From the NCBI GenBank assembly GCA_905221605.1, contig CAJNDS010001702.1, positions 749,322 through 760,434 of the forward strand: a DNA stretch of 11,113 nt. The letters are read 5' to 3'. The notes below the pieces were generated by a model. It ran no database searches. It worked only from the letters and a program-made list of their open reading frames with translations, and was not told the DNA's origin. Positions 1-7,055 of the stretch are shown piece after piece. Within the stretch, counting starts at the first letter, position 1; each line of letters opens with the position of its first letter. Source of the DNA: Symbiodinium natans (taxonomy: Eukaryota; Sar; Dinophyceae; Suessiales; Symbiodiniaceae). The position numbers and the translations under genes were made by a program.

Positions 1-250
1 GAGGCTACCCCGAACCCCAACCTAAACCCTAACACCGCAAAACCCTACAACGGCCTTCAAGTAAATAAGGGCCTCTCCGGGCCCTAACGTGCCGAAGGCC
101 CGAAAAGGGCCGAGGCTACCCCGAACCCCAGCTTAAACCCTAACACCGCAAAACCCTGCGAAGGCCTTCAAGCAAATAAGGGCCTCTACGGGCCCTAACT
201 TGCCGAAGGCCCGAAAAGGGCTGAGGCTACCCCGAACCCGAGCTTAAACC
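1..250. repeat. Subtelomeric 111-bp tandem repeat (two full units and the start of a third)
   Basis: Units begin with GAGGCTACCCCGAACCC at 1, 112 and 223. Units one and two are both 111 bp and differ at about nine positions by eye, roughly 92% identical. Each unit holds telomere-like words (AAACCCTAA, AAAACCCT) and the motif GCCGAAGGCCCGAAAAGGGC. The third unit keeps the pattern only to about 250 and then changes to a sequence shared with 5388-5407. A further copy lies at 5388-5497 beyond the retroelement. The telomere-like words and the nearby CCCTAAA array suggest a telomere-associated repeat; that placement is inference. No gene is visible here. Confidence 0.85.
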
Positions 251-259
251 CTAGCGATT

Positions 260-293
260 GGGTTCCCTGACCTTCAAATGAACAAAACCTCTG
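260..293. repeat. Left-flank fragment of the subtelomeric repeat, interrupted by retroelement copies
   Basis: GGGTTCCCTGACCTTCAAAT at 260-279 matches 5388-5407 apart from one T, and CCTCT at 288-292 matches the CCTCT of the right-hand copy. The rest of this repeat unit resumes at 498-515, after the short retroelement copy. This stretch and 498-515 therefore look like one ancestral repeat unit split by an insertion. Confidence 0.7.
288..293. other. Target-site duplication (CCTCTG), left copy
   Basis: CCTCTG occurs immediately left of the short retroelement copy (288-293) and immediately right of it (498-503). This is the arrangement expected for a target-site duplication made by target-primed reverse transcription. 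One extra C at 294 lies between this repeat and the start of the sequence shared with the main copy. Six bases is short, so chance is not excluded, but the position is exact on both sides. Confidence 0.6.
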
Positions 294-497
294 CTGTGCG
301 GCAGACCATCTGAAAAGGGTGCAAGAGACTTCTGCTCCCAAAAGCACCAATTAAGAAATGAAGTGAAACCTGAATTTTTGATTCATCCATTCTGAAACCG
401 AGAGAATCCCATACAAGGGAAAAGAACATCCACTCACGAAATCCCACAGTGAAACAAGCCACGCTTGGGCAATGCACCCGCCGCCACCCCCAATTAA
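294..497 (-). mobile_element. 5'-truncated copy of the R2-like retrotransposon (3' UTR end only)
   Basis: The 203 bases at 295-497 are repeated at 516-718, offset by 221 bp, with no difference that I can see. The second copy is continuous with the 3' untranslated part of the full element, so this piece is the last ~203 bp of that element without coding sequence. It ends at the same 3' base as the main copy (sense ...CTGCCGCACA) and has no poly(A) tail. It is flanked by CCTCTG direct repeats. Severe 5' truncation is typical of non-LTR elements. The lack of divergence points to a recent event. A simple tandem duplication is the alternative, but it would not explain the flanking 6-bp repeat. Confidence 0.75.
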
Positions 498-515
498 CCT
501 CTGACACGCCGAAGG
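498..515. repeat. 18-bp remnant of the subtelomeric repeat between the two retroelement copies
   Basis: CTGACACGCCGAAGG at 501-515 is identical to 5430-5444 in the subtelomeric repeat to the right of the element. It marks the host sequence directly at the 3' end of the main element. CCTCTG at 498-503 is the right copy of the putative target-site duplication of the short copy. Confidence 0.7.
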
Positions 516-915
516 TGTGCGGCAGACCATCTGAAAAGGGTGCAAGAGACTTCTGCTCCCAAAAGCACCAATTAAGAAATGAAGTGAAACCTGAATTTTT
601 GATTCATCCATTCTGAAACCGAGAGAATCCCATACAAGGGAAAAGAACATCCACTCACGAAATCCCACAGTGAAACAAGCCACGCTTGGGCAATGCACCC
701 GCCGCCACCCCCAATTAAGGGAAGACGTCAGTGGATCGGAGATACCAAAACAACGAAAGAAGGATTCTCCCGGAAGAAAAGAGACTTCTGCTCTAATCCA
801 TGAATTCAGAAACTAAGTCGAGCTCATTCCTATCAAATGGGATATCAAGTATTCACTGGCAAATTCAGTCGTAGATCAATAGACCATTCCATCCATCTGC
901 GCGGGGGAATCCTGA
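516..915 (-). other. 3' untranslated region of the retrotransposon
   Basis: Four hundred bases lie between the TGA stop of the long frame (complement of 916-918) and the element's 3' terminus. The terminal 203 bases (516-718) are duplicated as the short copy at 294-497. No A-rich tail is present. In R2-type elements the folded 3' UTR is recognised by the reverse transcriptase to prime on the target; the same role here is inferred. The word AGAGACTTCTGCTC occurs twice, near 544-557 and 778-792. Confidence 0.7.
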
Positions 916-3900
916 TCATGTCTCCGAATATATTTGGAAGAATTGGAAGGAACGATCCCACGTGGATTGCGAGCCCTTGCTTCCATCTCTAGCTCGCTGT
1001 AAGCAAATGTGTCCGTGTTGCTGAAGAATGAAAGAGATACGTTGTCTCAAGAGTTGACCCGTCGACCCCGGTTTACGCAGAAGATTGTCGTCGACTGCCC
1101 GACAAAGTGATGTCAAAAGACGATCCCCTTCCGGCTCCAAACCTCCCGAATGTTCAAAGACCAATGGTTCAAATCCTACGCCCTGAGCATGACATCTCTG
1201 AGCTGTCGCACGATCTCTACGCTTGTTCTCCGCCCGAGCTTTGGCAGCCGACAAACTTTCACGTCCCAGATCCGATGACCGAAAAGGAGAAACAATCGAG
1301 ATATCAAGGGCAATCTTCGGCATCAGACCCCAAACAGATTGCCTACAAAGAGCAGTGGGGATAGTCAAGATATCCGCCGGGCGTTGAGCAGGCAAGTCAG
1401 GGAGAAGATGATTGGGTTCCAATTTGCACTGTAATTTCCCTCCCTGAAGAGTCCGATAAATTTCGTCCCGAATCATATTATGCAGGACCGTTTTTCCTCC
1501 AAGCATATGACAAGCGAGCGTATGGTGTCCAAAAGAATCCTGAGATTGGGGGCATCGTGGACATGCCATATCGCCTTCAAATACCTGTCTGCCAAGTCGC
1601 ATAGAAAGAATATCGTGGAATGCAACATTAGACAAACATGTATCAAAGGCATGGCTTGGGATAGCTCGAACCCATCCATCCGCCCATGGGGCGGCAAACG
1701 CCCGGAGCACTCGCTTGTGTTGATCCGAAAAAATATCATCAAGACCCTTACGGAAGGAGAGCATCACGACATCCATAAATTCCTTTTGTTTCGGTTTGAT
1801 GTCGGGATTCTCAAGTTCAGACTGCCAATTCGGGAAGATCTGCGCAAGTCGCTGAATTGCAGGAGCCCAACCCAATCTCGAGTAGCCGGGTCGGGCGGGG
1901 ACCAAAGCCTCAACCAATGGCGCCACGGCCCGGCACGCCACCACAAACGCTAGGTCAGCTCTTCCAAACGCTTGATTTCCAAGAGGGATCTGTTCGGAAG
2001 TAAACCCTAAACCACCAGCAGTGCTAGGGAGCATGGCTTGGAGCCATTGGGCATTCGTGAGTTTCCCGCCGAAAAGATTCTCAAAGGCCTCCCTATATCT
2101 ACCATCATACCACTCCAAGAGCGGAATCAAGAAATGTCGAGGAGCAGTCCTACCCAAATAATTCAACTGAGGCCAACCCATGCAAGTCTGAAGCAGATGA
2201 AAAGCAACGTGCTTCTGATCCAACTCCTCAAGGGCCTGGAATTGTCGCTCGAAATCCGATTTCCTGGTTTGACACCATTCAGCCAAGAATTCAGGAGATC
2301 CACATACAGGAGTCTTCAAGATTTGAATATTGCAAGTAGTATCAATACGAACGCCCAGGGCTTGAAATGCACTGACATCGCCCCGGAAAGCATCCCCGGC
2401 AAGAAGATAAAGGGTGCAATTACTGAGATCGTATCGCAAACCGTATTCCTCCGCAAGACGAAGCTCCTCCCGAAACAACCTCAACACTTCGTCGACTCTT
2501 CCTCCACTAAACCCATCATCCGCGTATTCAGGGGCAAAGAGAACGTCACTCCCAATATTTGCCTGAGCCTCCTCAACCAATCTCTTTCGGGCAAGACAGA
2601 ACAACGACATCATCATGGGGCACCCTTGCTGACCACGAGAACTAGTAGCCACCTCGCCATCATAAACCAGATTGGACGGAGTCCCGTAGCACCACTCAGC
2701 GAATCTAGCAGAAGAAGGAGCGTGCCTCCGACATTCGTCCAGAAAAATTTCCGGAAGAACTTCATTAAAAGCGTTCTTAACATCCTTCTGCAAGAGAACA
2801 CTCGTTGCATCTCCCCGACTACGACCAATCCAATCTCTCGTGGCGTGCACCAAAGCTTCAGCTCCCCCGGAGACACCAACTGCCACCTGATGTGGCAGCA
2901 ACCTATCACGGATTGTGGCTGCATCAAGTCTGAAGGTGCACTTGAATACAAGCTTGCGGAATACGTGTCCCATGACAATGGGCCTGGCGTCCTGAGTCAA
3001 AGGAACGGGTTTGCCCTCTTTATCCATTTTACCGATGCCCACAAGAGTGCCCCCAGCCAACCATGGCTGCAACGCAGCCGGGACATTTGCATCGACGAGG
3101 ATTTGCAAGAATTGCTGAAGAATTGGGAGAAGAGGAGATTCAAGTGAATGCCCCACAAGACCTTTCAGAAAGTCAGCTCTAAGCCCATCAGGTCCCGGTC
3201 CAGCCCCAACAGGAAAAGAATGAAGTGCCTTCAAGAGGATGGTGTTCTCGATTTCTGGGGTCGGAGGGAGCGCCGAACGGAGCGATCGACCCCTAGGATT
3301 AGGGGGGAACTTAGCGAGAAGTTTGTTCTTAACGGCCTCAGTGCATGCCGCCAAGCCAGGAGAAACCAATCTCTTCATAGCCCGCCCCGGTCTTCCCAAA
3401 GATACCAATCGTCTCACATCAGCATGCACTCCCTCACGACAATGCTCCCGATTGTCATCCATGCTACCCCTCTTCGTTTGGACCACCCTGCCCTTGGCCT
3501 CATCCCAAAGCTCGCGGCGCTCTCCTAATCGCCATCGCAGAAGAAGAGATTTCGTGAACATCAAAGCCTGTCCTCTCCGTTGACCGCGCTTGTTTTGACG
3601 TAACACCGCTTTAGGAAACATCAAGAGCTCAAGCCACGCTTGCCGCGCCTGCTGCTTGCCAAGACAATCATCCCCACTGTTTCGCCCTCCCTCAAGCACA
3701 GGCAAAGGATCCCAAGCGTCCGGTCTAGACGTGCAAGTGACTGCGGCGAGAAGTTTACCATACTCTTCTCTAATCAGGGGCCAAAGTTCCGAGGGGAGTT
3801 GATCCTTAGTGAAAATAGGGGCAGTGAAAATCTCAAACAAAGAAGGAAGTTGAACCGCATGTTGGGGAAAGGAAATTCGATCTATTCCAACATCCCGCTT

Positions 3901-5094
3901 TCGTGGCCAACAAGAGGGATGAATTCCTGAAGCATATCTTTGACTTATACTTCGGCCACAAACTTGACAACAACGCAAGCCCATGTCCTGCAGAAACTCA
4001 TCAGAGGGTCGACCTTGAATCTCACCAAGAAGGTGCATATCAAGATGGGCTCTCAACGCATCTTTAGAAGTCCACGCCGGCCCCCGCCCACGACTCCGGG
4101 CACACCCCTGAACAGGACAATAGAACTCTTCGCATCCTCCACGTCGTCGAGTTTCATTTGCGGAATCCAGAATCTCCCCAACTGGTACACCAAACAACGC
4201 TGCCAAAGCCAAGTCAGCATCAGAAGCCCTCTGCGCAAGTCCGATTTGAGATGAAGCCGCGGCGCCAGACCCTATCCCTTCATCAATCTCCATCGCACTC
4301 CCAGAAGCCCGCAAATTGGAGAAGAGACTCTGTCCCGGATAAGCAGGGAAATACCAAACCAGGAGAAGCAACAAGAATCTTCCCCAAAACTGAAGGCCCT
4401 CCGTCAACCAGTGAACACCCGCCAAGGACACCAATTTACACAACTCCGCTGGCAAATGTCGCTCCATGACCCATGCCCCAATACCAGCCAGAAGAACCAA
4501 TCCACGACAGACATCCCTACACCTCACCACCCAAATGGCGAGCAAACAGAAGTAGACTCCCTGGACAATTCTCCTTAATGAGTTGACAAGCTGATTGACT
4601 CCCTGGACAATTCTCCTTAATGAGTTGACAAGCTGATTAACTTCCTGGAGGATATCCCGAAGAAGAACAAGGAACTCTCCTTCAACAAATCCAGAACTAT
4701 TCCCCGAATGACGCGCTCCAACAGCAGAGGCAGCACACGAGCGAAGATGGAACAAATAGAAGAGGCTGGCAGCAAGGACCCAAAGTGATCTACTCCTCAC
4801 AATTTTCGTCGGAATAATCCTTTGGGATACCACGCTTCTGTTCTGATGACATCCTCCAAGGATCAAAAGGAGCAAGAAAATCAAGCCCAATCTTCTAATT
4901 CTTCTACCTGCCCCCTTCCTTTGTCCCATAATCCGAAAGAGGAACACTCTCTGAACCCAAGTCATCCGCATGTCTCCAACATCGTCCTCCGCCTCACCTA
5001 ACCGACCTATCACAAAAACAACCCCACAAAACAACAACCAGACCCAATCCCTGAACTGAACGGTGGGGAGGAGGTCGCACCAATATTCCATCAA
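916..5094 (-). CDS. Retrotransposon polyprotein: zinc fingers, reverse transcriptase, RLE-type endonuclease
   Basis: The open frame is 1392 codons and ends in TGA. It would nick the target DNA and copy the element RNA onto the nicked end in the nucleus. Visible parts, by residue: C2H2 finger C326/C331/H350/H354; second zinc knuckle C376/C379/H392/C395; a pre-reverse-transcriptase block about 485-600 (AWLELLMFPKAVL); reverse transcriptase about 625-900 with GAGPGPDGLRADFL (630-643), RPIVMGHVFRKLV (704-716), motif A aspartate D771 (KDVKNAF), motif B RGQQGCP (820-826) and catalytic YADD (857-860); CCHC knuckle C1178/C1181/H1190/C1195; and a PD-(D/E)XK-like nuclease with RPAD (1238-1241), D1264 and a K/R-rich stretch at 1285-1293. 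All key residues I looked for are present. The first ATG (5094) adds ~267 residues with several hydrophobic stretches unusual for the family. Starting at M268 (ATG at 4293, MEIDEGIG) gives 1125 residues, close to the ~1.1 thousand of insect R2 proteins, so the true start may be there. Confidence 0.9.
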   Translation of the reverse strand: MMEYWCDLLPTVQFRDWVWLLFCGVVFVIGRLGEAEDDVGDMRMTWVQRVFLFRIMGQRKGAGRRIRRLGLIFLLLLILGGCHQNRSVVSQRIIPTKIVRSRSLWVLAASLFYLFHLRSCAASAVGARHSGNSSGFVEGEFLVLLRDILQEVNQLVNSLRRIVQGVNQLVNSLRRIVQGVYFCLLAIWVVRCRDVCRGLVLLAGIGAWVMERHLPAELCKLVSLAGVHWLTEGLQFWGRFLLLLLVWYFPAYPGQSLFSNLRASGSAMEIDEGIGSGAAASSQIGLAQRASDADLALAALFGVPVGEILDSANETRRRGGCEEFYCPVQGCARSRGRGPAWTSKDALRAHLDMHLLGEIQGRPSDEFLQDMGLRCCQVCGRSISQRYASGIHPSCWPRKRDVGIDRISFPQHAVQLPSLFEIFTAPIFTKDQLPSELWPLIREEYGKLLAAVTCTSRPDAWDPLPVLEGGRNSGDDCLGKQQARQAWLELLMFPKAVLRQNKRGQRRGQALMFTKSLLLRWRLGERRELWDEAKGRVVQTKRGSMDDNREHCREGVHADVRRLVSLGRPGRAMKRLVSPGLAACTEAVKNKLLAKFPPNPRGRSLRSALPPTPEIENTILLKALHSFPVGAGPGPDGLRADFLKGLVGHSLESPLLPILQQFLQILVDANVPAALQPWLAGGTLVGIGKMDKEGKPVPLTQDARPIVMGHVFRKLVFKCTFRLDAATIRDRLLPHQVAVGVSGGAEALVHATRDWIGRSRGDATSVLLQKDVKNAFNEVLPEIFLDECRRHAPSSARFAEWCYGTPSNLVYDGEVATSSRGQQGCPMMMSLFCLARKRLVEEAQANIGSDVLFAPEYADDGFSGGRVDEVLRLFREELRLAEEYGLRYDLSNCTLYLLAGDAFRGDVSAFQALGVRIDTTCNIQILKTPVCGSPEFLAEWCQTRKSDFERQFQALEELDQKHVAFHLLQTCMGWPQLNYLGRTAPRHFLIPLLEWYDGRYREAFENLFGGKLTNAQWLQAMLPSTAGGLGFTSEQIPLGNQAFGRADLAFVVACRAVAPLVEALVPARPGYSRLGWAPAIQRLAQIFPNWQSELENPDIKPKQKEFMDVVMLSFRKGLDDIFSDQHKRVLRAFAAPWADGWVRAIPSHAFDTCLSNVAFHDILSMRLGRQVFEGDMACPRCPQSQDSFGHHTLACHMLGGKTVLHNMIRDEIYRTLQGGKLQCKLEPNHLLPDLPAQRPADILTIPTALCRQSVWGLMPKIALDISIVSPFRSSDLGRESLSAAKARAENKRRDRATAQRCHAQGVGFEPLVFEHSGGLEPEGDRLLTSLCRAVDDNLLRKPGSTGQLLRQRISFILQQHGHICLQRARDGSKGSQSTWDRSFQFFQIYSET
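1144..1563 (-). other. CCHC knuckle plus restriction-like endonuclease (RLE) domain
   Basis: Residues 1178-1195 read C-x2-C-x8-H-x4-C, followed about 43 residues later by RPADI (1238-1242), then ALDISIVSP with D1264, a lysine/arginine-rich helix (1285-1300), and GVGFEPLVFEHSGG (1305-1318). The order CCHC then PD...D...K is the signature of R2-type RLE domains. RPAD has an alanine between proline and aspartate, unlike the classic KPD of R2. Which downstream K is catalytic cannot be told by eye. Confidence 0.75.
2395..3213 (-). other. Reverse transcriptase domain
   Basis: Residues about 628-900. The conserved non-LTR blocks are in the right order: the GPGPDG block, RPI...FRKL, D771 in motif A, RGQQGCP in motif B and YADD in motif C. 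D771, D859 and D860 would form the metal-binding catalytic triad. Confidence 0.92.
4033..4119 (-). other. C2H2 zinc finger of the retrotransposon protein
   Basis: Residues 326-354 show C-x4-C-x18-H-x3-H (CPVQGC ... HLDMH). An N-terminal C2H2 finger of this kind binds target DNA in R2-type elements. A second CxxC-x12-HxxC knuckle follows at residues 376-395 (3910-3969). Together they form the likely target-recognition module; I do not see a clear Myb motif after them. Confidence 0.75.
4555..4638. repeat. 42-bp in-frame tandem duplication inside the retrotransposon frame
   Basis: 4555-4596 and 4597-4638 are identical 42-bp units, so the frame is kept and a 14-residue segment (NQLVNSLRRIVQGV) occurs twice, at about residues 153-180. 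A third, diverged relative sits just before it in the protein (LLRDILQEV). It lies in the N-terminal extension upstream of M268, which suits either a flexible coiled segment or untranslated leader sequence. Confidence 0.85.
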
Positions 5095-5210
5095 GCCCCC
5101 CCCTACGTGCTCCAGATGTTCCGGAACCTACGTGCTCCAGACGTTCCCGGAGACTTTCTATTTGGCCCTTGAGCCTTGATACCTTGAGCCAAATTCTTCT
5201 TGAGCCAAAC
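5095..5210 (-). promoter_or_regulatory. 5' region of the retrotransposon with 25-bp tandem repeats (putative leader/promoter)
   Basis: 5102-5126 and 5127-5151 are two units of about 25 bp, both starting CCTACGTGCTCCAGA. They are followed by short TTGAGCC direct repeats at about 5167-5206. Short tandem repeats in the 5' leader are common in non-LTR elements and can carry promoter activity. No core promoter motif can be assigned, so a regulatory role is inference. The 5' limit of the element is uncertain. Confidence 0.45.
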
Positions 5211-5387
5211 AAGGCCCCGAGGGACCCCAAGAGCTACCAAAATGCTTCAAAAGGCTTCAAAAAGGCCCCCTAAAAGAAGGGGGACCTCAGGATGCCCGTA
5301 CCCGCAATGAAAAATGCGATTTTTTGGTAATGAAATCGATGCTTAATTGAGGCCCTTAAAGAAGGGGAATCCAGGAGCAGACACAAA
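5211..5387. other. Non-coding flank between the retrotransposon and the subtelomeric repeat
   Basis: Nothing recognisable. It opens with AAGGCCCCGAGGGACCCC, a weak relative of the AAGGCCCGAAAAGGGCC part of the subtelomeric unit, and holds a short TTCAAAAGGC / TTCAAAAAGGC near-repeat (about 5245-5265). It may be degraded subtelomeric repeat or additional 5' sequence of the element. Confidence 0.4.
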
Positions 5388-5497
5388 GGGTTTCCCTGAC
5401 CTTCAAATAAATAAGGGCCTCTACGGGCCCTGACACGCCGAAGGCCCGAAAAGGGCCGAGGCTACCCCCAACCCCAGCTTAAACCCTAACAGCGCAA
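5388..5497. repeat. Subtelomeric 111-bp repeat unit, right-hand copy
   Basis: It repeats the unit of 1-250 in permuted order: GGGTTTCCCTGACCTTCAAA, then AATAAGGGCCTCTACGGGCCC, GCCGAAGGCCCGAAAAGGGC, and GAGGCTACCCCCAACCCC from 5458. The same sequence type on both sides of the retroelement shows that the element sits within this repeat family. Confidence 0.8.
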
Positions 5498-5658
5498 CTT
5501 TAAAAACATCAAAGCAAGCGTCAGAGCACAAGAAAGTAAATTCCATAAACCCTAAACCCTAATAGAGTATAGTTTGGGTGGCCGGGGTGGGTTGACGGGC
5601 AACGCGAGCGCGCGGCCCGGGGTGTTTCACACCCGAGCGCGCGCCCTCCCCTGACACA
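5498..5658. other. Non-coding spacer with a GC-rich patch and small hairpin before the telomeric array
   Basis: No gene. Two short telomere-like repeats (AAACCCTAAACCCTAA, about 5547-5562) precede a GC-rich patch at about 5575-5650. The patch holds CGAGCGCGCG as a direct repeat (5605-5614 and 5634-5643) and an inverted repeat GGGTGT/ACACCC (5620-5625 and 5629-5634) with a 3-nt loop. The function is unknown. Confidence 0.55.
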
Positions 5659-5790
5659 CCCTAAACCCTAAACCCTAAACCCTAAACCCTAAACCCTAAA
5701 CCCTAAACCCTAAACCCTAAACCCTAAACCCTAAACCGTAAACCCTAAACCCGAAACCCTAAACCTAAACCTTAAGCCCGAAACCCTGAG
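5659..5790. repeat. Telomere-type array (CCCTAAA)n, interstitial or truncated telomere
   Basis: Eleven perfect CCCTAAA units run from 5659 to 5735. Variants follow (CCGTAAA, CCCGAAA, CCTAAA, CCTTAAG), and the pattern fades by about 5790, with an isolated AAACCCTAAACCCT near 5831. This is the plant/algal/alveolate telomere repeat. With sequence on both sides it is interstitial in this assembly. The array has a clean left edge and decays to the right. If it marks an old chromosome end, the C-rich orientation would put that end to the left. Confidence 0.95.
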
Positions 5791-6039
5791 CCAAGACAAA
5801 AACCTTGCCAGAAGCACTTCTCCTGAACTCAAAACCCTAAACCCTCTGGGGCACCAGGCTCTCGATCGTGGTCATGTTGTCATCTTCCTCAGCTGCACCC
5901 CCCCCCCGTGGGTGGCTTAAATAGGGTCTATTTGGAAGCTGGGACTCGGGTTTTCTTATAGCCATACACGTTTCCACGAGGGTACGCTGCTGTCACGTCA
6001 GTCGTACTATGGAGGCCTCAGGAACAAGAACCAGGTAGT
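5791..6039. other. Non-coding stretch between the telomeric array and the purine-rich modules
   Basis: No gene is supported. Visible: a run of ten C at about 5898-5907, a small inverted repeat AAATAG/CTATTT (5919-5924 and 5928-5933), and AGGAAC/GTTCCT spaced by 12 nt near 6020-6043. None is enough to assign a function. Confidence 0.5.
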
Positions 6040-7055
6040 TCCTCTTTTCTCTTCTCTTTTTCTCCTCAATCCTAAAGTCGAAGGCTCTCGTGAGGAGAAG
6101 GGAGAGAAGGAGGGAAAGATAAGAGGAACACGACTTTCATGGGAAGAGCCAAGAAAAGAATAGAAGAGAGATAAAACAAGGCGCAAAGAAGATGGTACTC
6201 TTCTTTATCTATCCTCTCTCCCTTATCTCTCCGTTCCCTCTGTCTTTTCGAAATGAGAAAAACAAAAAGAAAGATGAAAAGAAGAAGGGTTAGGAAAAGA
6301 GCCGAAGAGATAGGCCGAAAAGAGGGGTATGGTGAAGTACGGCAAAGGTCCACGCACAAGGAGTCACCTTCTGCTTACCCTTCCACTGCTTGATTTTACA
6401 AGCTCCTTTCTTGTGTTTTATCAGTTAAAATTAAAAGGAAACAGAAGGAGAGAAGGGAAAGGGAAGTGAGAGAGGAGAGACAACAAGGAGGCCATTTTAA
6501 TTTCCTGTGAGTTATCAAAAGGAATGCAATATTATGGGAAGAGCAATGGAAAAAAAGAGTGGAAGAGAAATTAAGACAGGAGAGGGAGGTGCAAAAATAA
6601 GGCAAAGAGAAGATGGTGCCGTTTTCATCTCACCTCTCGTTCTTATCTTCCTCTTCTCTGGTTCTTTTCCCTGTGAAATAAAAAAACAAAAGGAAGGACA
6701 ATGAACATATAAAGGAACCCGTTTTCGTTTTCCGTTTGGGCACAAGGAAAAAAACAGAGGCGATAGGGCGAGAGGAGGGGTTTGCTGAAGCATGGGGAGG
6801 GTGTACGGGCAAGGGGCCAACTCCGCCCACTTCCCCCATCCATTGAAAGAGGAAAAGGAACAGGGCCTCCATTCCCCTCTTATTCTTCCTTTCTTGCGTT
6901 TTTGTCGTTTAGAAGGGAACAGGAGAAGAGGAGGGAGAGAGAAGGAGAGAGGAGACATAAAAAGGGTTGCATTTTTAATGGGAAGAGCAAAGAAAAGACC
7001 AGAAGAGAGATGATGGGAGAAGAGGGGGAGACAAAACAAGGCGCACAGAAAATGG

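Larger units (their letters stand above)
516..5210 (-). mobile_element. Apparently full-length RLE-type (R2-like) non-LTR retrotransposon
   Basis: About 4.7 kb on the minus strand, made of a short 5' region with tandem repeats, one long open reading frame (916-5094) and a ~400-bp 3' untranslated region without poly(A). The 3' boundary at 516 is well supported, because the short copy at 294-497 stops at the same base and the flank turns into subtelomeric repeat. The 5' boundary near 5210 is tentative: an AAGG follows it at 5211-5214, matching AAGG at 512-515, and the next bases weakly resemble the subtelomeric repeat. The protein architecture (zinc fingers, reverse transcriptase, CCHC, PD-(D/E)XK-like nuclease) is that of the R2/NeSL/CRE group rather than the apurinic-endonuclease LINEs. 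No long terminal repeats flank it. The frame is uninterrupted, so this may be a live copy. Confidence 0.8.

Noticed and set aside
274-698. Two minus-strand frames (274-507 and 351-698) with the same peptide
   Set aside because: They fall in the duplicated 203-bp 3' UTR piece and share sequence only because of that duplication.
2038-3147. 369-codon open frame on the plus strand
   Set aside because: It lies wholly antisense to the reverse transcriptase coding region, has no recognisable motif, and is explained as a shadow of the conserved minus-strand frame. The same applies to other plus-strand frames between 1107 and 4469.
516-5210. LTR retrotransposon or integrated virus
   Set aside because: There are no flanking long terminal repeats and no protease, integrase, RNase H or capsid motif. 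The domain order is that of RLE-type non-LTR elements.
4994-5230. 78-codon minus-strand frame upstream of and overlapping the long frame
   Set aside because: It has no recognisable domain, overlaps the tandem-repeat leader, and extends beyond the likely 5' boundary of the element. A possible upstream frame, but not supportable as a gene.
5573-5650. GC-rich patch as a possible rRNA or tRNA fragment
   Set aside because: No conserved rRNA core words, cloverleaf pairing or A/B box could be recognised.
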